Of a DNA stretch of 12,495 bases, positions 1 through 7,744 are shown one piece after another. The notes beneath the pieces were generated by a model. It was not told the DNA's origin. It made no database searches and worked only from the letters and a program-made list of their open reading frames with translations. Source of the stretch: DAOTZS01 sp034434335 (GTDB taxonomy: Bacteria; Chloroflexota; Anaerolineae; CG2-30-64-16); NCBI GenBank assembly GCA_034434335.1, contig DAOTZS010000155.1, positions 1 through 12,495 of the forward strand, in the 5' to 3' direction. A program made the translations under genes and the position numbers. Each line of letters begins with the position of its first letter. Position 1 is the first letter of the stretch.

Positions 1-160
1 GGCGCCTGCTGACGTTACGACCTGAAGGTCGCAGTACATGGGTGCCTGCTGGCGTTACGACCTGAAGGTCGCAGTACATGGGTGCCTGCTGGCGTTACGA
101 CCTGAAGGTCGCAGTACATGGGCGCCTGCTGGCGTTGCGACCTGAAGGTCGCAGTACGTG
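1..160. repeat. Tandem array of a 40-bp unit, four copies, continuing off the left edge
   Basis: Four head-to-tail 40-bp units lie at 1-40, 41-80, 81-120 and 121-160 with no spacers. Units 2 and 3 are identical; unit 1 differs at two positions from them, and unit 4 carries three changes, including the ending GTACGTG in place of GTACATG. Each unit holds two small palindromes: CGCC-TGCT-GGCG (with a wobble or mismatch in units 1-3) and CGACC-TGAA-GGTCG. In unit 4 the second is a perfect 7-bp stem, TGCGACC-TGAA-GGTCGCA, at 136-153. The period is not a multiple of three, so reading frames through the array shift at each unit and it is unlikely to be coding. It begins 33 bp downstream of the glycosyltransferase stop codon. 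No T-tract follows the hairpins, so they are not evident terminators. Function unknown. Confidence 0.93.
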
Positions 161-193
161 TCACTCCGGCCCGATTTGACAGACCGCGTGCCC

Positions 194-2014
194 TTACCTC
201 CCGATCCGGTATACCACGAACAGGGGAGTGCCATCGCGTTCGGCAAAGCGCGCCTCTTCCTGCACCCACAGCCCCCGTGAGCGGGCCAGGGCGGTCATCG
301 CTTCCACGCGGCCACGGAAGACCGTCTGCCCGGCCGCATGGGCCAGGTAGACGTTGTCGGGGTTGTCAAGGAAGGGGGTTAGGCGGTCGGCAAAGGCGGG
401 ATCGGGCGCGGCCAGATCGGCATAGCCGAAAACCTCGATTGGGTTGACCCGGCCGGCGGTCAGGAAGCGCACCGGCGCGTCCAGCCCCCAGTCGAGGGCC
501 AGCGGTGCGATCAGGCCGCCCTTCTCCAGGTACTCTGCCAGGGCATAGATGGCATCGGAGTGGGCGGCGCGGCCGCCAGAGACGCTCAGGCTGCGATGAT
601 ACCGCAAGGTGGTCCACAGATCCCCTCCGGCCCAGATCAGGGCTGCCAACAAGGCCAGCCCTGCCAGGGAGCGCCGCAGCAAGCCCGGGCATCCCCACAG
701 CCGCATCAGGCCGGCCGCGGCCCCCCCGGCTGTCAGGGGAATCAGGGGCAGCAGCAGCGCGTAGTGGGTGATGAACAGGTCGCTGACCGTAAAGGCGCTC
801 TGCGCGACGATCAGGGCCAGGAGGACCAGGGGCAGCAGGGGAGGCCAGCCGCGCTGAGCTACAGGGGTTGCGTCATCCGTCGCAGCATTTCGTTGCCACG
901 CCCAGGTCCCCAGGCTGACGGCCATCAAGCCCCCTGCCAGCCAGGGTGCCCAACCGTTGGCGAAAATCCCGCCCAGGTACCAGAGGTGGTCCCCACGCAG
1001 CAGGGTACGCAACTGCGCCAGGCGGGTCAAGAGGTTGGGCAGGTAGGCCGCGTTGTCCACGCCGTAGTAGGATCGGCTCAGGTTCCCAAAGAGGGTTGTC
1101 GCTGTGCCCCCAGTACGGAGGTTGAAGAGCACCAGGGGGGTGAGAGGCAGCAGGAAGCAGGCCAGGGCCGGCAGCCAGGTGCCCGGCACAGGGCGCACTT
1201 GAGGCCTGGCATGGCCCTCAGCAGGGACAGCCGCAGGACGCTTGGCCCCCCTGATACGCTGGCCGGCCCATGATGCCCCTGCTGCCAATGCCATAGCCAG
1301 GATACCCCAGACAAAGAGCAACTTGGTATACAGGCCCAACCCCCACAGGAAGGCCATCAGCCACAGGTCGGCCGGCCGCCTGCCTGACCACCAGCGCAGC
1401 CCCGCCAGCAGGCTGGCCACCAGTAGCAGCGCCGTCAGGTTGGTCACGAAGATGCCCTGCCGGCTCCAGAAGACAAAGGAGGGGTTGACTGCCAGGAGGA
1501 AGCCCGCCACCGAAGCCGCGGCCGGGCCGGCGAGGTGCCAGGCCACGCGCTGGGTCACCAGCAGGGTGAGCAACCCGATAAGGATCGGCAGGGCCCGCAG
1601 GGCCGGCACATTCACGCCCCCCAGGGCCAGGAAGGGCACCGCCAGCACTACGTTAAGCGCGCCGATGTAATCCTGCACCATCAACGGGAGCTGCCACGGC
1701 CCTACCCGCACAACTGCATCGCGAAAGGCTGTGAGGGGCTGGCCGGTGACCAGTTGCATGGCGTTCAGCCCAGCCTCTCGGGCCTCGTCGTAATGCAGGC
1801 CGGGGAGCTGGAGCTGATAGACGCTCAACGCCAGGAAGAGGAACGCGCTTCCCGCTAGGCAGAGGAGCTGGAGGGCAGGAAGGTGGTCTTGCAGCTCCGA
1901 GTTTGCCACTGCTGCAAAACCCTGACTTTCCCTGTTCCTCTCTTCAGGCTGCGAACCTGGGGAGAGGAGGGATCCAAGGGAGTGAGAGGCAGGGAAGCGC
2001 TCTTTCACGCCCAT
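194..2014 (-). CDS. Multi-pass GT-C glycosyltransferase (ArnT/PMT-like, GT39/GT83 type)
   Basis: A 606-residue integral membrane protein with many hydrophobic helices, the first at about residues 46-66. Immediately after helix 1 comes HYDEARE (D76-E77), the acidic pair in the first extracytoplasmic loop that marks the PMT/ArnT GT-C family. The central part is a run of hydrophobic helices and the last ~130 residues form a soluble extracytoplasmic tail. The family transfers a sugar from a polyprenyl-phosphate donor to a protein, lipid or glycan on the outer face of the membrane; neither donor nor acceptor can be read here. It starts 10 nt after the FecR-like gene and is probably last in a four-gene operon. 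The ATG at 2014 lacks a strong Shine-Dalgarno, and no later Met precedes helix 1. The ~45-residue polar leader before helix 1 is long for the family, so the true start could differ slightly. Family assignment is firm, specificity unknown. Confidence 0.85.
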   Translation of the reverse strand: MGVKERFPASHSLGSLLSPGSQPEERNRESQGFAAVANSELQDHLPALQLLCLAGSAFLFLALSVYQLQLPGLHYDEAREAGLNAMQLVTGQPLTAFRDAVVRVGPWQLPLMVQDYIGALNVVLAVPFLALGGVNVPALRALPILIGLLTLLVTQRVAWHLAGPAAASVAGFLLAVNPSFVFWSRQGIFVTNLTALLLVASLLAGLRWWSGRRPADLWLMAFLWGLGLYTKLLFVWGILAMALAAGASWAGQRIRGAKRPAAVPAEGHARPQVRPVPGTWLPALACFLLPLTPLVLFNLRTGGTATTLFGNLSRSYYGVDNAAYLPNLLTRLAQLRTLLRGDHLWYLGGIFANGWAPWLAGGLMAVSLGTWAWQRNAATDDATPVAQRGWPPLLPLVLLALIVAQSAFTVSDLFITHYALLLPLIPLTAGGAAAGLMRLWGCPGLLRRSLAGLALLAALIWAGGDLWTTLRYHRSLSVSGGRAAHSDAIYALAEYLEKGGLIAPLALDWGLDAPVRFLTAGRVNPIEVFGYADLAAPDPAFADRLTPFLDNPDNVYLAHAAGQTVFRGRVEAMTALARSRGLWVQEEARFAERDGTPLFVVYRIGR

Positions 2015-2024
2015 GAAGACTCAT

Positions 2025-3251
2025 TCAACGCACGCTGAGGGCCACGTCTGAGATCATGCTATCATAGTCGTGGCCCGAGGCATAGATGGTGATGGCATTG
2101 ATGCGCGCCGGGCGGTTATCGCGTAGCTTCTCGAACAGGTTGGGCGACTCGAAGGTATACCAGACCCCGAGCGGGATCTTCTCACCTGTGGGCTGGCGCC
2201 ATGGGCTGCCGGGTGGCAGGTCCAGGTAGTAGAAGCCCTGATACCAGTGCAGGTCTTTGTTGCCATAGACATCGGTATAGTGCAGGTCAATCATCACTGG
2301 ATATTCCGAGCTAAGGTAGCCGCCCCCTGGCACGCTTTGATAGAGCAGTTTCAGGTCCAGCCGCAATATGAGGGAGTCATAGCCCTGCACATCGCGGTCG
2401 AGGACCTGTTTCACCCCTACGCGGTTGGGCACCCCATCCTCTTCGCGGCGGGTGAAACGCACCACCCGGCGCCGGCCATCCACCTCTTGGGTGATACGGC
2501 CGGGTGGGTGGTTGCCTTCCACCTCCACGATCTGCTCCCAGGCCGGGGCCAGGGGACCGACGAACTGGCCGTTGAGCACCAGGTTAAGGGCGTCGGGCAC
2601 GGGCAGGTCTGGTGGCCGGCCGGCGCTGACGTTGACCCGTTCTCCGGAGCCGGCTGTCACGATGCGGCCGGCCGCCTGCACGGCCATGGTGCCCGAGCGG
2701 GCCCGGGCCAGGGTGCTATCGTCCTCCACACTGACGACAAAGGTGCCCGTTCCAAAGGTGACGGTGGCGTGAGGGGTGTTAACTTCTACCTGGACGGCTC
2801 GGTCGCCAAGCGGTTGGGTGGCGATCAGCAGTCGGCCTTGCTGCAGGCGCAATACAATCCGATCCGGGTCGGGGCTGACGGCAAAGCGCGGGGTGCGGGC
2901 CTGTTCCAGGGTCATAACTGTGCCGGGGAACAGTTGGACGGTGGCCAGCACCTGTTCGCCCGAGGCGGGTGTGGAGATGGTGAGGAGCCCCTTAGCTGTG
3001 GCATCGGTGGCCACCTGGCTGTTCTCCGGCACGTTGCGGCGCTCGGTGACCGCGGTGGGGTCAGTGGCACGTGGGGGCTGCAGTTGGACGGTACCTGTCA
3101 GGGCGGTGGCGGCCGCGGTCATCGGCCGTGTGGCGTGCAGGACGAAGTGACGTATCCCTAGCGGCGTGGCTACGGCCAATGTACAACAGGCCAGGAAGTT
3201 CGCGATCAGGATAATCCAGGCAACTCTCTGAGGGTTCTGCCGCCAGTACAT
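2025..3251 (-). CDS. Membrane-anchored FecR-like domain protein
   Basis: A 408-residue protein with one N-terminal hydrophobic segment (about residues 10-30) that acts as a signal anchor. Residues ~51-211 resemble the FecR fold: repeated short beta strands, a VNTPHATVTFGTGTFVV segment (157-173) and an SGERVNVSAG end. FecR domains are extracytoplasmic; in the classical system they relay signals to an ECF sigma factor. Here no sigma or TonB gene is adjacent and the domain is fused to a further ~190-residue region. That region (224-408) is rich in aromatic and beta-type sequence (DSLILRLDLKLLYQ, WYQGFYYLDLPPG) and looks like a jelly-roll or carbohydrate-binding-like module, but I cannot name it. 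GGAGAG lies 4 nt before the ATG, a good ribosome site. It sits between the TPR gene (26-nt gap) and the glycosyltransferase, so a role in envelope or glycan assembly is plausible inference. Confidence 0.75.
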   Translation of the reverse strand: MYWRQNPQRVAWIILIANFLACCTLAVATPLGIRHFVLHATRPMTAAATALTGTVQLQPPRATDPTAVTERRNVPENSQVATDATAKGLLTISTPASGEQVLATVQLFPGTVMTLEQARTPRFAVSPDPDRIVLRLQQGRLLIATQPLGDRAVQVEVNTPHATVTFGTGTFVVSVEDDSTLARARSGTMAVQAAGRIVTAGSGERVNVSAGRPPDLPVPDALNLVLNGQFVGPLAPAWEQIVEVEGNHPPGRITQEVDGRRRVVRFTRREEDGVPNRVGVKQVLDRDVQGYDSLILRLDLKLLYQSVPGGGYLSSEYPVMIDLHYTDVYGNKDLHWYQGFYYLDLPPGSPWRQPTGEKIPLGVWYTFESPNLFEKLRDNRPARINAITIYASGHDYDSMISDVALSVR

Positions 3252-3277
3252 GGCTCTCTCCAGTCCGCACCTGGCTC

Positions 3278-3850
3278 TCAGCCCTGGTTGGCCGGCGGTT
3301 GGGATTCATCGCCGCGGCGGATCTTGTCAAGCCAGTATTGGGCATCTCGATCGTTGGGGTCGGTTTCCAGCGCCTTGTAAAAGTGGGCGCTGGCCTGCAG
3401 TTTGTCCCCGCGCTCCAGGTAGATGAGGCCCAGGTTGTAGTGGACATTGGGAGCGCGCGGGTCGATGGCCAGGGCCTGCTCGTAGGCCCGGATGGCCTGG
3501 TCCTGGCGTTCCCGGCTTGCCAGCGGCAACTTGCCCAGGTAGGAGGCAGCCAGGTTGGTCCAGGCCATGACATTGTCCGGCGCCAGGCGCACAGCCTCCT
3601 CCAGCACTGGTATGGCCTGGCTGTATCTGCCCTGCAAGATATAGGCCCCGCCCAGGTTGATGGCAGCCGCCACGTTGTGGGGATCCAACTCGCGGGCCTC
3701 CAGGAGCTTGCTGACAGCTTCGCCCGGCCGCCTGGAGGCCAACAATTGGGCGGCTTCCGATACCAGGCGCCGAACACGCTCATCCCGAGAGGGAGCTCCC
3801 GATTCACTCGGGGAAGGCTTGGGAAGCTGCGGTTTGCGTCTTTTGCTCAT
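3278..3850 (-). CDS. TPR-repeat protein
   Basis: A 190-residue soluble protein with a basic, Ser/Pro-rich N-terminus (MSKRRKPQLPKPSPSE) and four tetratricopeptide repeats at about 25-58, 59-92, 93-132 and 134-168. The repeats show the usual spacing of W/L-G-Y-A-P positions, for example NLGGAYILQGRYSQAIPVLE, NLAASYL and NLGLIYLERGDKLQASAHFY. The third repeat carries a small insertion (KLPLASRERQ). No signal peptide or membrane helix is seen, so it is probably cytoplasmic. Its ATG overlaps the stop of the AEC permease gene by 4 nt (ATGA), a strong sign of translational coupling. TPRs scaffold protein-protein contacts; the partner is not evident, though the FecR-like and glycosyltransferase proteins encoded next are candidates. 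Confidence 0.85.
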   Translation of the reverse strand: MSKRRKPQLPKPSPSESGAPSRDERVRRLVSEAAQLLASRRPGEAVSKLLEARELDPHNVAAAINLGGAYILQGRYSQAIPVLEEAVRLAPDNVMAWTNLAASYLGKLPLASRERQDQAIRAYEQALAIDPRAPNVHYNLGLIYLERGDKLQASAHFYKALETDPNDRDAQYWLDKIRRGDESQPPANQG

Positions 3851-4782
3851 CTCAACATCCAGTACAACAGCGCGGTCAGGGTCACCAGGCTGGCCAGGGA
3901 AGAGATCAGGATAGAGCCGGCTACCAGGTTGGGCTCGGTGTCATAGCGGCCGGCGAGGATGCTGGTCATCACCGCGGAGGGCACCGCGTTCTGCAGCACG
4001 CCCACCTGCCGGGCCAGGCCCTCCAGCCCCAGCAACGGGGCCAGTCCCATGGCCACGGCCGGCGCGGCGAGCAGGCGCAGGGCGCAAGCCAGGCCCATCA
4101 ACCGCCAGTGTTGCCGCTTGAGAGGGAGGGCGGCCAGTTGCATCCCCAACACCACGAGCATGGTGGGCACCGCTGCCCGGCTGAGCAACTCCAGAGCCCG
4201 CGCCAGGAATAGCGGCGGGCTCCAACCGACCTGGTTGGCCAGGATGCCCAGGGGCGCGGCATAAAGAGCCGGGTTGCCTAATACCTCGCGCAGCGCCTGG
4301 CGTCCATTGGCATGGCCACGGGCTGCCAGGTACACCCCCACTGAATTCACGGCCAGGTTGTCGGTCACATAGCAGATCACCGCCAGGGCCAGGCCCGAGG
4401 CGCCGAAGGCATATTCGTTCATGGGCAGTCCCAGGTTGCCCGAATTGGCCGACACCACCACCAGGGCAAACGCGCTGGCCAGCGGCGGTGCTAGCCTGAG
4501 CCGATCGGCCACCAACCGCGCCAGTGCCAGCATGGCCAGGTAGACAACGATCTTGAGCAGTGCCAGCCGGCCTAACATCTCAGGGGGAAAGGTAGTCCCC
4601 GCTAGCGCCACAAAGACCAGGCTGGGGTTGAACAGGTAGAAGGCCACCTGCGCGATCGGGCTCGGGTTCACCTTGCGTGCACGGCCCAGCCCATAGGCCG
4701 CGCCGGCGATCATGACCAGTGGAAGCAAGACAGGGCCAAAGACGTTAAAGAGCAGCGTGGTCACCGGGAGCTCTACAGGCAT
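3847..4782 (-). CDS. AEC-family permease (auxin efflux carrier/malonate-permease type)
   Basis: A 311-residue, almost wholly hydrophobic protein with about ten transmembrane segments, the normal length for bacterial AEC transporters. Family features include NPSLVFVAL after helix 2, the conserved SGNLGLPMNEYAFG stretch (114-127) in the helix 4 region, and the NPALYAAPLGI motif (170-180) opening the second half. These proteins are secondary transporters of organic anions or similar small molecules; the substrate cannot be predicted. It is first of a run of four genes and overlaps the TPR gene by 4 nt. Upstream lies a 447-bp gap with a dispersed repeat. No convincing promoter is visible: a CATAAT box at 4889-4894 lacks a good -35, and TTGCAA-17-TAAGAC further down is weak. 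Link to the downstream envelope genes is by position only. Confidence 0.85.
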   Translation of the reverse strand: MPVELPVTTLLFNVFGPVLLPLVMIAGAAYGLGRARKVNPSPIAQVAFYLFNPSLVFVALAGTTFPPEMLGRLALLKIVVYLAMLALARLVADRLRLAPPLASAFALVVVSANSGNLGLPMNEYAFGASGLALAVICYVTDNLAVNSVGVYLAARGHANGRQALREVLGNPALYAAPLGILANQVGWSPPLFLARALELLSRAAVPTMLVVLGMQLAALPLKRQHWRLMGLACALRLLAAPAVAMGLAPLLGLEGLARQVGVLQNAVPSAVMTSILAGRYDTEPNLVAGSILISSLASLVTLTALLYWMLR

Positions 4783-4924
4783 TCAGATAGTTTCTCGAGC
4801 AGGGCAACTTTTGCTGTCGCCCAGGGCAGGCGCAAGTCCTGTACCTACCTTGTCTTACGCCGGGGTGCGGGCTATTGCAACTTGAAAAATTATGCCGGCA
4901 ATCCGTTGCTTTGCCCCCGGGCCG

Positions 4925-5158
4925 GGCCCTCACCCCACCCCCTGCCCTCATCCCTTGGCCTGTGGCCAGGGGAGAGGGGGGGAATAAGATGGGGGTTTGC
5001 GGCGGCCTTCGGCCGCCGCAAACCCCTTTTTTCTCCCCCTCCCCTCTCCCGCTCGCCTTCGGCAGTGGGAGAGGGGAGGGGGCAGGGTAAGGGCCTTGGG
5101 CCACGATTTTAATGACCGCAAAAAGTGTAAACCAAACTTCTCGGTGAATTGAACCATC
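4925..5158 (-). repeat. ~235-bp dispersed hairpin-rich repeat, copy 1
   Basis: This copy is the reverse complement of the sequence at 12013-12247, with conserved blocks throughout. A core of 171 bp (4925-5095) is bounded by imperfect inverted ends GGCCCTCACCC and GGGTAAGGGCC. Inside are three hairpins: a GGCC stem near 4952-4971, a perfect 16-bp stem at 4992-5026 and a perfect 16-bp purine/pyrimidine stem at 5035-5082. Beyond the right end, similarity continues another ~63 bp through a block identical in both copies (5106-5131) to GAATTGAAC. The G-rich strand at 5067-5093 has five G-runs of three or more with short loops, so it could form a G-quadruplex. It fills most of the gap between the HEAT-repeat gene and the AEC permease gene. 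No ORF in it looks real. A non-autonomous mobile element (MITE-like) is likely; it encodes no transposase. Confidence 0.85.
4992..5032 (+). terminator. Terminator-like hairpin inside repeat copy 1, facing the + strand
   Basis: A perfect 16-bp stem (GGGGTTTGCGGCGGCC pairing across a TTC loop) is followed on the + strand by TTTTTTC at 5027-5033. In shape this is an ideal intrinsic terminator, but no + strand gene precedes it. It may simply be part of the repeat's structure, or may block antisense transcription. Confidence 0.5.
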
Positions 5159-5194
5159 CCCACAAAAGCCCGCGGCACAGATGGCATCGTCGAA

Positions 5195-5225
5195 GCAGCC
5201 CTGTGAATCATGCCAGCCGGGCTGC
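5195..5225 (-). terminator. Possible weak terminator after the HEAT-repeat gene
   Basis: GCAGCCC and GGGCTGC form a 7-bp stem with a 17-nt loop, 4 nt downstream of the HEAT-repeat gene stop. No T-run follows on the minus strand, so any terminator function is doubtful. The rest of 5159-5229 shows nothing else I can name. Confidence 0.25.
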
Positions 5226-5229
5226 TGTT

Positions 5230-6315
5230 TCACAACTCCTCTTCCTCTTCGTCTTCCCAGGCCATCTCGTCCAGGTCGTCTTCCTCTTCTTCATCAAATT
5301 CATCAAAATACTCGTCTCCGTAAAAGTCCTCCTCGTCCGCCTCCTTATCCGCGAGCTGATGATACTTCCACTCCCGGCCAGGGGTGTATTCCATCATAAG
5401 GTAATCCAGGGTGTCGCTATTGAAGGCCAGTTCCTCCAGAGCTTCTTCGGCGGCTTCAGCCAGGCGTTCGTCGTCCCCTTCGGCGACGGCCTCCAGGGCT
5501 CGCTTGGCCTCTGGCCCGCCGATCTTGCCCAGGGAGATGGCCGCGGCCTCACGTACGTTGCTGTCCACATCGTCCAACATCTGGATGAGGCGTTGCACCG
5601 CATCGGTAAGTGCCAGTTCACCGGCGGCCACAGCAGCCTCAAAACGCATGGCGGCATCGCGGCTTTGCAGCTCATGCAAGACGATTTTGGCCCAGTATGG
5701 GTCGGCACTGCGCCCCATGGCAAATACCGCGCTCTGGCGCATCAGCTCATCCTCGTCATAGTAGGCGCTGTCAATCATCTCGCGCACATAGGGCGCGTTG
5801 CTGTAGGCCAGGGCTTCCAAGACCCGTCGGCGCACTTCGTTCACCTCATGCGGCCGCTGCCAGGCTGCGCGCAATGCCGCCTCAGCCTGCTGGGCATAGC
5901 TTTCGGCGATCTCGCCCAGCACGCCCAACAGCACGAAACGGCCCAGGGAGGCCGCCGCGGCGGCACGCACTTCAGCCGAGCTGTCCTCGGCCAGCAAGTT
6001 CACCAGGGGGGCGATCAGGCTGCAGCGCTCGTCTTCCCACAACCCTTCGATGGCCAGCCGACGCACCTGGTAGTCGGCATCGTGCAGGCACTCGCGCAGG
6101 ATGGTGTGAAAGTTGAGGTGGATGTTGGCCTCGGCCTGCTCCACCATGGTGCTGACCACTTCCACCCGGCGGCGGGGGCTCAGGCCCAGCCATGCCTGCC
6201 GGAATCGCTCCATCTCGCTGCGCGGCAGGTCGGAGAGGGGTGCCAGGTTGATGGTGCGCACCGCCCGGGTCTCATCAGCCAGTTGTCTAAGGGCGAAGGT
6301 AAGTTCTTCCCACAT
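5230..6315 (-). CDS. HEAT-repeat protein with very acidic C-terminal tail
   Basis: A 361-residue soluble protein. Residues ~65-300 form consecutive HEAT/PBS-lyase-like helical repeats, with recurring signatures such as HDADYQVRRLAIEGL, SSAEVRAAAAASLG, MRFEAAVAAGEL and DSNVREAAAISLGKIG. The last ~38 residues (324-361) are almost entirely Asp/Glu with a few Phe/Tyr/Trp and end in DEEEEEL. No signal peptide or membrane helix is seen, so it should be cytoplasmic. HEAT solenoids are protein-binding scaffolds, and some relatives act on phycobilin or quinone cofactors, but no catalytic residues identify such a role here. It follows the LysM gene by 6 nt and is probably last in the rseP transcript. 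Ribosome binding is weak (GGAATTGAAG before ATG). The fold is clear; the function is unknown. Confidence 0.85.
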   Translation of the reverse strand: MWEELTFALRQLADETRAVRTINLAPLSDLPRSEMERFRQAWLGLSPRRRVEVVSTMVEQAEANIHLNFHTILRECLHDADYQVRRLAIEGLWEDERCSLIAPLVNLLAEDSSAEVRAAAAASLGRFVLLGVLGEIAESYAQQAEAALRAAWQRPHEVNEVRRRVLEALAYSNAPYVREMIDSAYYDEDELMRQSAVFAMGRSADPYWAKIVLHELQSRDAAMRFEAAVAAGELALTDAVQRLIQMLDDVDSNVREAAAISLGKIGGPEAKRALEAVAEGDDERLAEAAEEALEELAFNSDTLDYLMMEYTPGREWKYHQLADKEADEEDFYGDEYFDEFDEEEEDDLDEMAWEDEEEEEL

Positions 6316-6321
6316 CGCACT

Positions 6322-7719
6322 TCAATTCCAGAAGAATACTCGGGATGGGCTGGGTGGGCTGAGCGGGATGATCTGTTGGTTGCCCTGCCCATCGGCCGTC
6401 ACCTGGACGGCGGTCACAAACCAGATATACTGACGGGCGGGTTTGTCGGCCCTCCCCCACAGCCAGGCCGGTACCTGGACCCCAGTCCGCGTTGTGGGCG
6501 GAAGGAGATGCTCCTGCTCAACGCCGTTTTCGCTCCAGCGAATGACCACCTGGTACTGCGCGTCGCCGGGCAGCCCAGGCACTGGCTCCCATGTTAGTTC
6601 AATGAAGGCTGTGCTGCCGCTGTAGGGTGTGCCGTCAGCGGGGTTGAGCAGGACCGGGGCCGGATAAGCCGGCGCCGGGGTCGGAGTTGGCGGAAGCGGT
6701 GTGGCAGTCGGCCGCGGACGTGGGGTGGGCGTGGGCGGGAGCGGCGCGCCCGGGGGCGGGATGATCAGCTCCTGCCCCACCCGCAAGGTCGTGGTCGGCG
6801 CCAGGTTGTTGGCCGCGGCAATAGCCTGCCAGGGAACACCGAATCTGGCACCGATGTTGACCAGGATATCACCGGGCTGAACCCGGTAGATCACAGGTCC
6901 GGAGGTAGGAGTGGCACCAACTCCCGCTGCCATCATTCCTGGGATACCGGTCGGCGAAGGTGACGGGGTGGCTGCTGCCAGGGTTGGTTCGGGTGTGGCC
7001 GTTGCGGCAACCGGCGTGGCGGTGCTTTCAGGCATGGGCAGCGCCGTGGCGGTAGGCTCGGGCAGGAGGAGCCGTTGTCCGGGCATTAATACGCTGTTGG
7101 CGTTGAGGCCGTTGGTGGCTGCCAGGAGCTGCCACGGGATGCCCAGGCGGGCACCAATGCCGGCCAGGGTGTCGCCCTCCTGGACGGTGTATGTGTTGGC
7201 TGCAGGGGTGGTCGAAGGTCCCGCACCTGGTTCGGGTGTGGCGGTAGCCGGCTCAGGTGTGGGCGAGGTAGCCAGGACAACGCTGGCGGCAGTCGGCTCA
7301 GGCACACTGGTAGTCGGCCGTGGCACAACGGGTGCCGCGGCCAGGACGCCAGGCTGGGCGGCAGTCCGCATGCTGGTCACAGCCGGAGTTGGCACACTCA
7401 GGTCCGGGATCTGGACCAGGCTGAGAAGGTTAGCCCGCGTTCTGGCAATCTCCTGCTGGATCTGAGCAACGGGGAGCCTTCCCAGGCCCCAGAGTCCCAC
7501 GAGGAGCAGCATCCCGATGCAACCAGCCCACAGCCCCCAACGCGGCCCGGCCGGCCGGGCATCCCGCCCGCAGTGGGGGCACATCTGCATCTCAGGTGCC
7601 AGCCGGCCGTGGCAGTAGGCACACCGCAAGGAGCGCCTCTGGCCACGCTGACGGGTTCCACATTCAGGGCAGATTAGAACGCCCTGAAGCAGGCGAGCCC
7701 CACACCGTTTGCAGTACAT
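6322..7719 (-). CDS. Double zinc-ribbon, single-TM, two-LysM envelope protein
   Basis: Start chosen at 7719 (MYCKRCG, 465 residues): an AGGA lies 8 nt upstream, and the earlier ATG at 7776 would overlap rseP. Domain order: two zinc ribbons with CxxC pairs (C3/C6 with C17/C20, then C33/C36 with C47/C50); one transmembrane helix at ~62-81; a Pro/Thr-rich linker; LysM 1 at ~176-220 (TYTVQEGDTLAGIGARLGIP); a second Thr/Pro linker; LysM 2 at ~277-321 (IYRVQPGDILVNIGARFGVP); a Pro/Thr linker; and a C-terminal beta domain (353-465) resembling Ig/FnIII-like modules. The layout predicts ribbons in the cytoplasm and LysM domains outside, binding peptidoglycan or a related glycan. It lies 25 nt after rseP and 6 nt before the HEAT gene. 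No catalytic domain is visible, so it looks structural or sensory. Confidence 0.85.
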   Translation of the reverse strand: MYCKRCGARLLQGVLICPECGTRQRGQRRSLRCAYCHGRLAPEMQMCPHCGRDARPAGPRWGLWAGCIGMLLLVGLWGLGRLPVAQIQQEIARTRANLLSLVQIPDLSVPTPAVTSMRTAAQPGVLAAAPVVPRPTTSVPEPTAASVVLATSPTPEPATATPEPGAGPSTTPAANTYTVQEGDTLAGIGARLGIPWQLLAATNGLNANSVLMPGQRLLLPEPTATALPMPESTATPVAATATPEPTLAAATPSPSPTGIPGMMAAGVGATPTSGPVIYRVQPGDILVNIGARFGVPWQAIAAANNLAPTTTLRVGQELIIPPPGAPLPPTPTPRPRPTATPLPPTPTPAPAYPAPVLLNPADGTPYSGSTAFIELTWEPVPGLPGDAQYQVVIRWSENGVEQEHLLPPTTRTGVQVPAWLWGRADKPARQYIWFVTAVQVTADGQGNQQIIPLSPPSPSRVFFWN

Positions 7720-7744
7720 GGCATCTTTCCTGAAACCTGAGCTA

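Noticed and set aside
1..160. Possible CRISPR array at the left edge
   Set aside because: The 40-bp units are directly contiguous with no spacers, and no cas gene is nearby; it is a simple tandem repeat.
5149..6597. Long + strand reading frame (482 codons) opposite the HEAT and LysM genes
   Set aside because: It crosses an intergenic gap and two well-supported opposite genes and has no recognisable domain; high GC readily produces such antisense frames. The same applies to the + frames at 560-1273 and 2247-3161.
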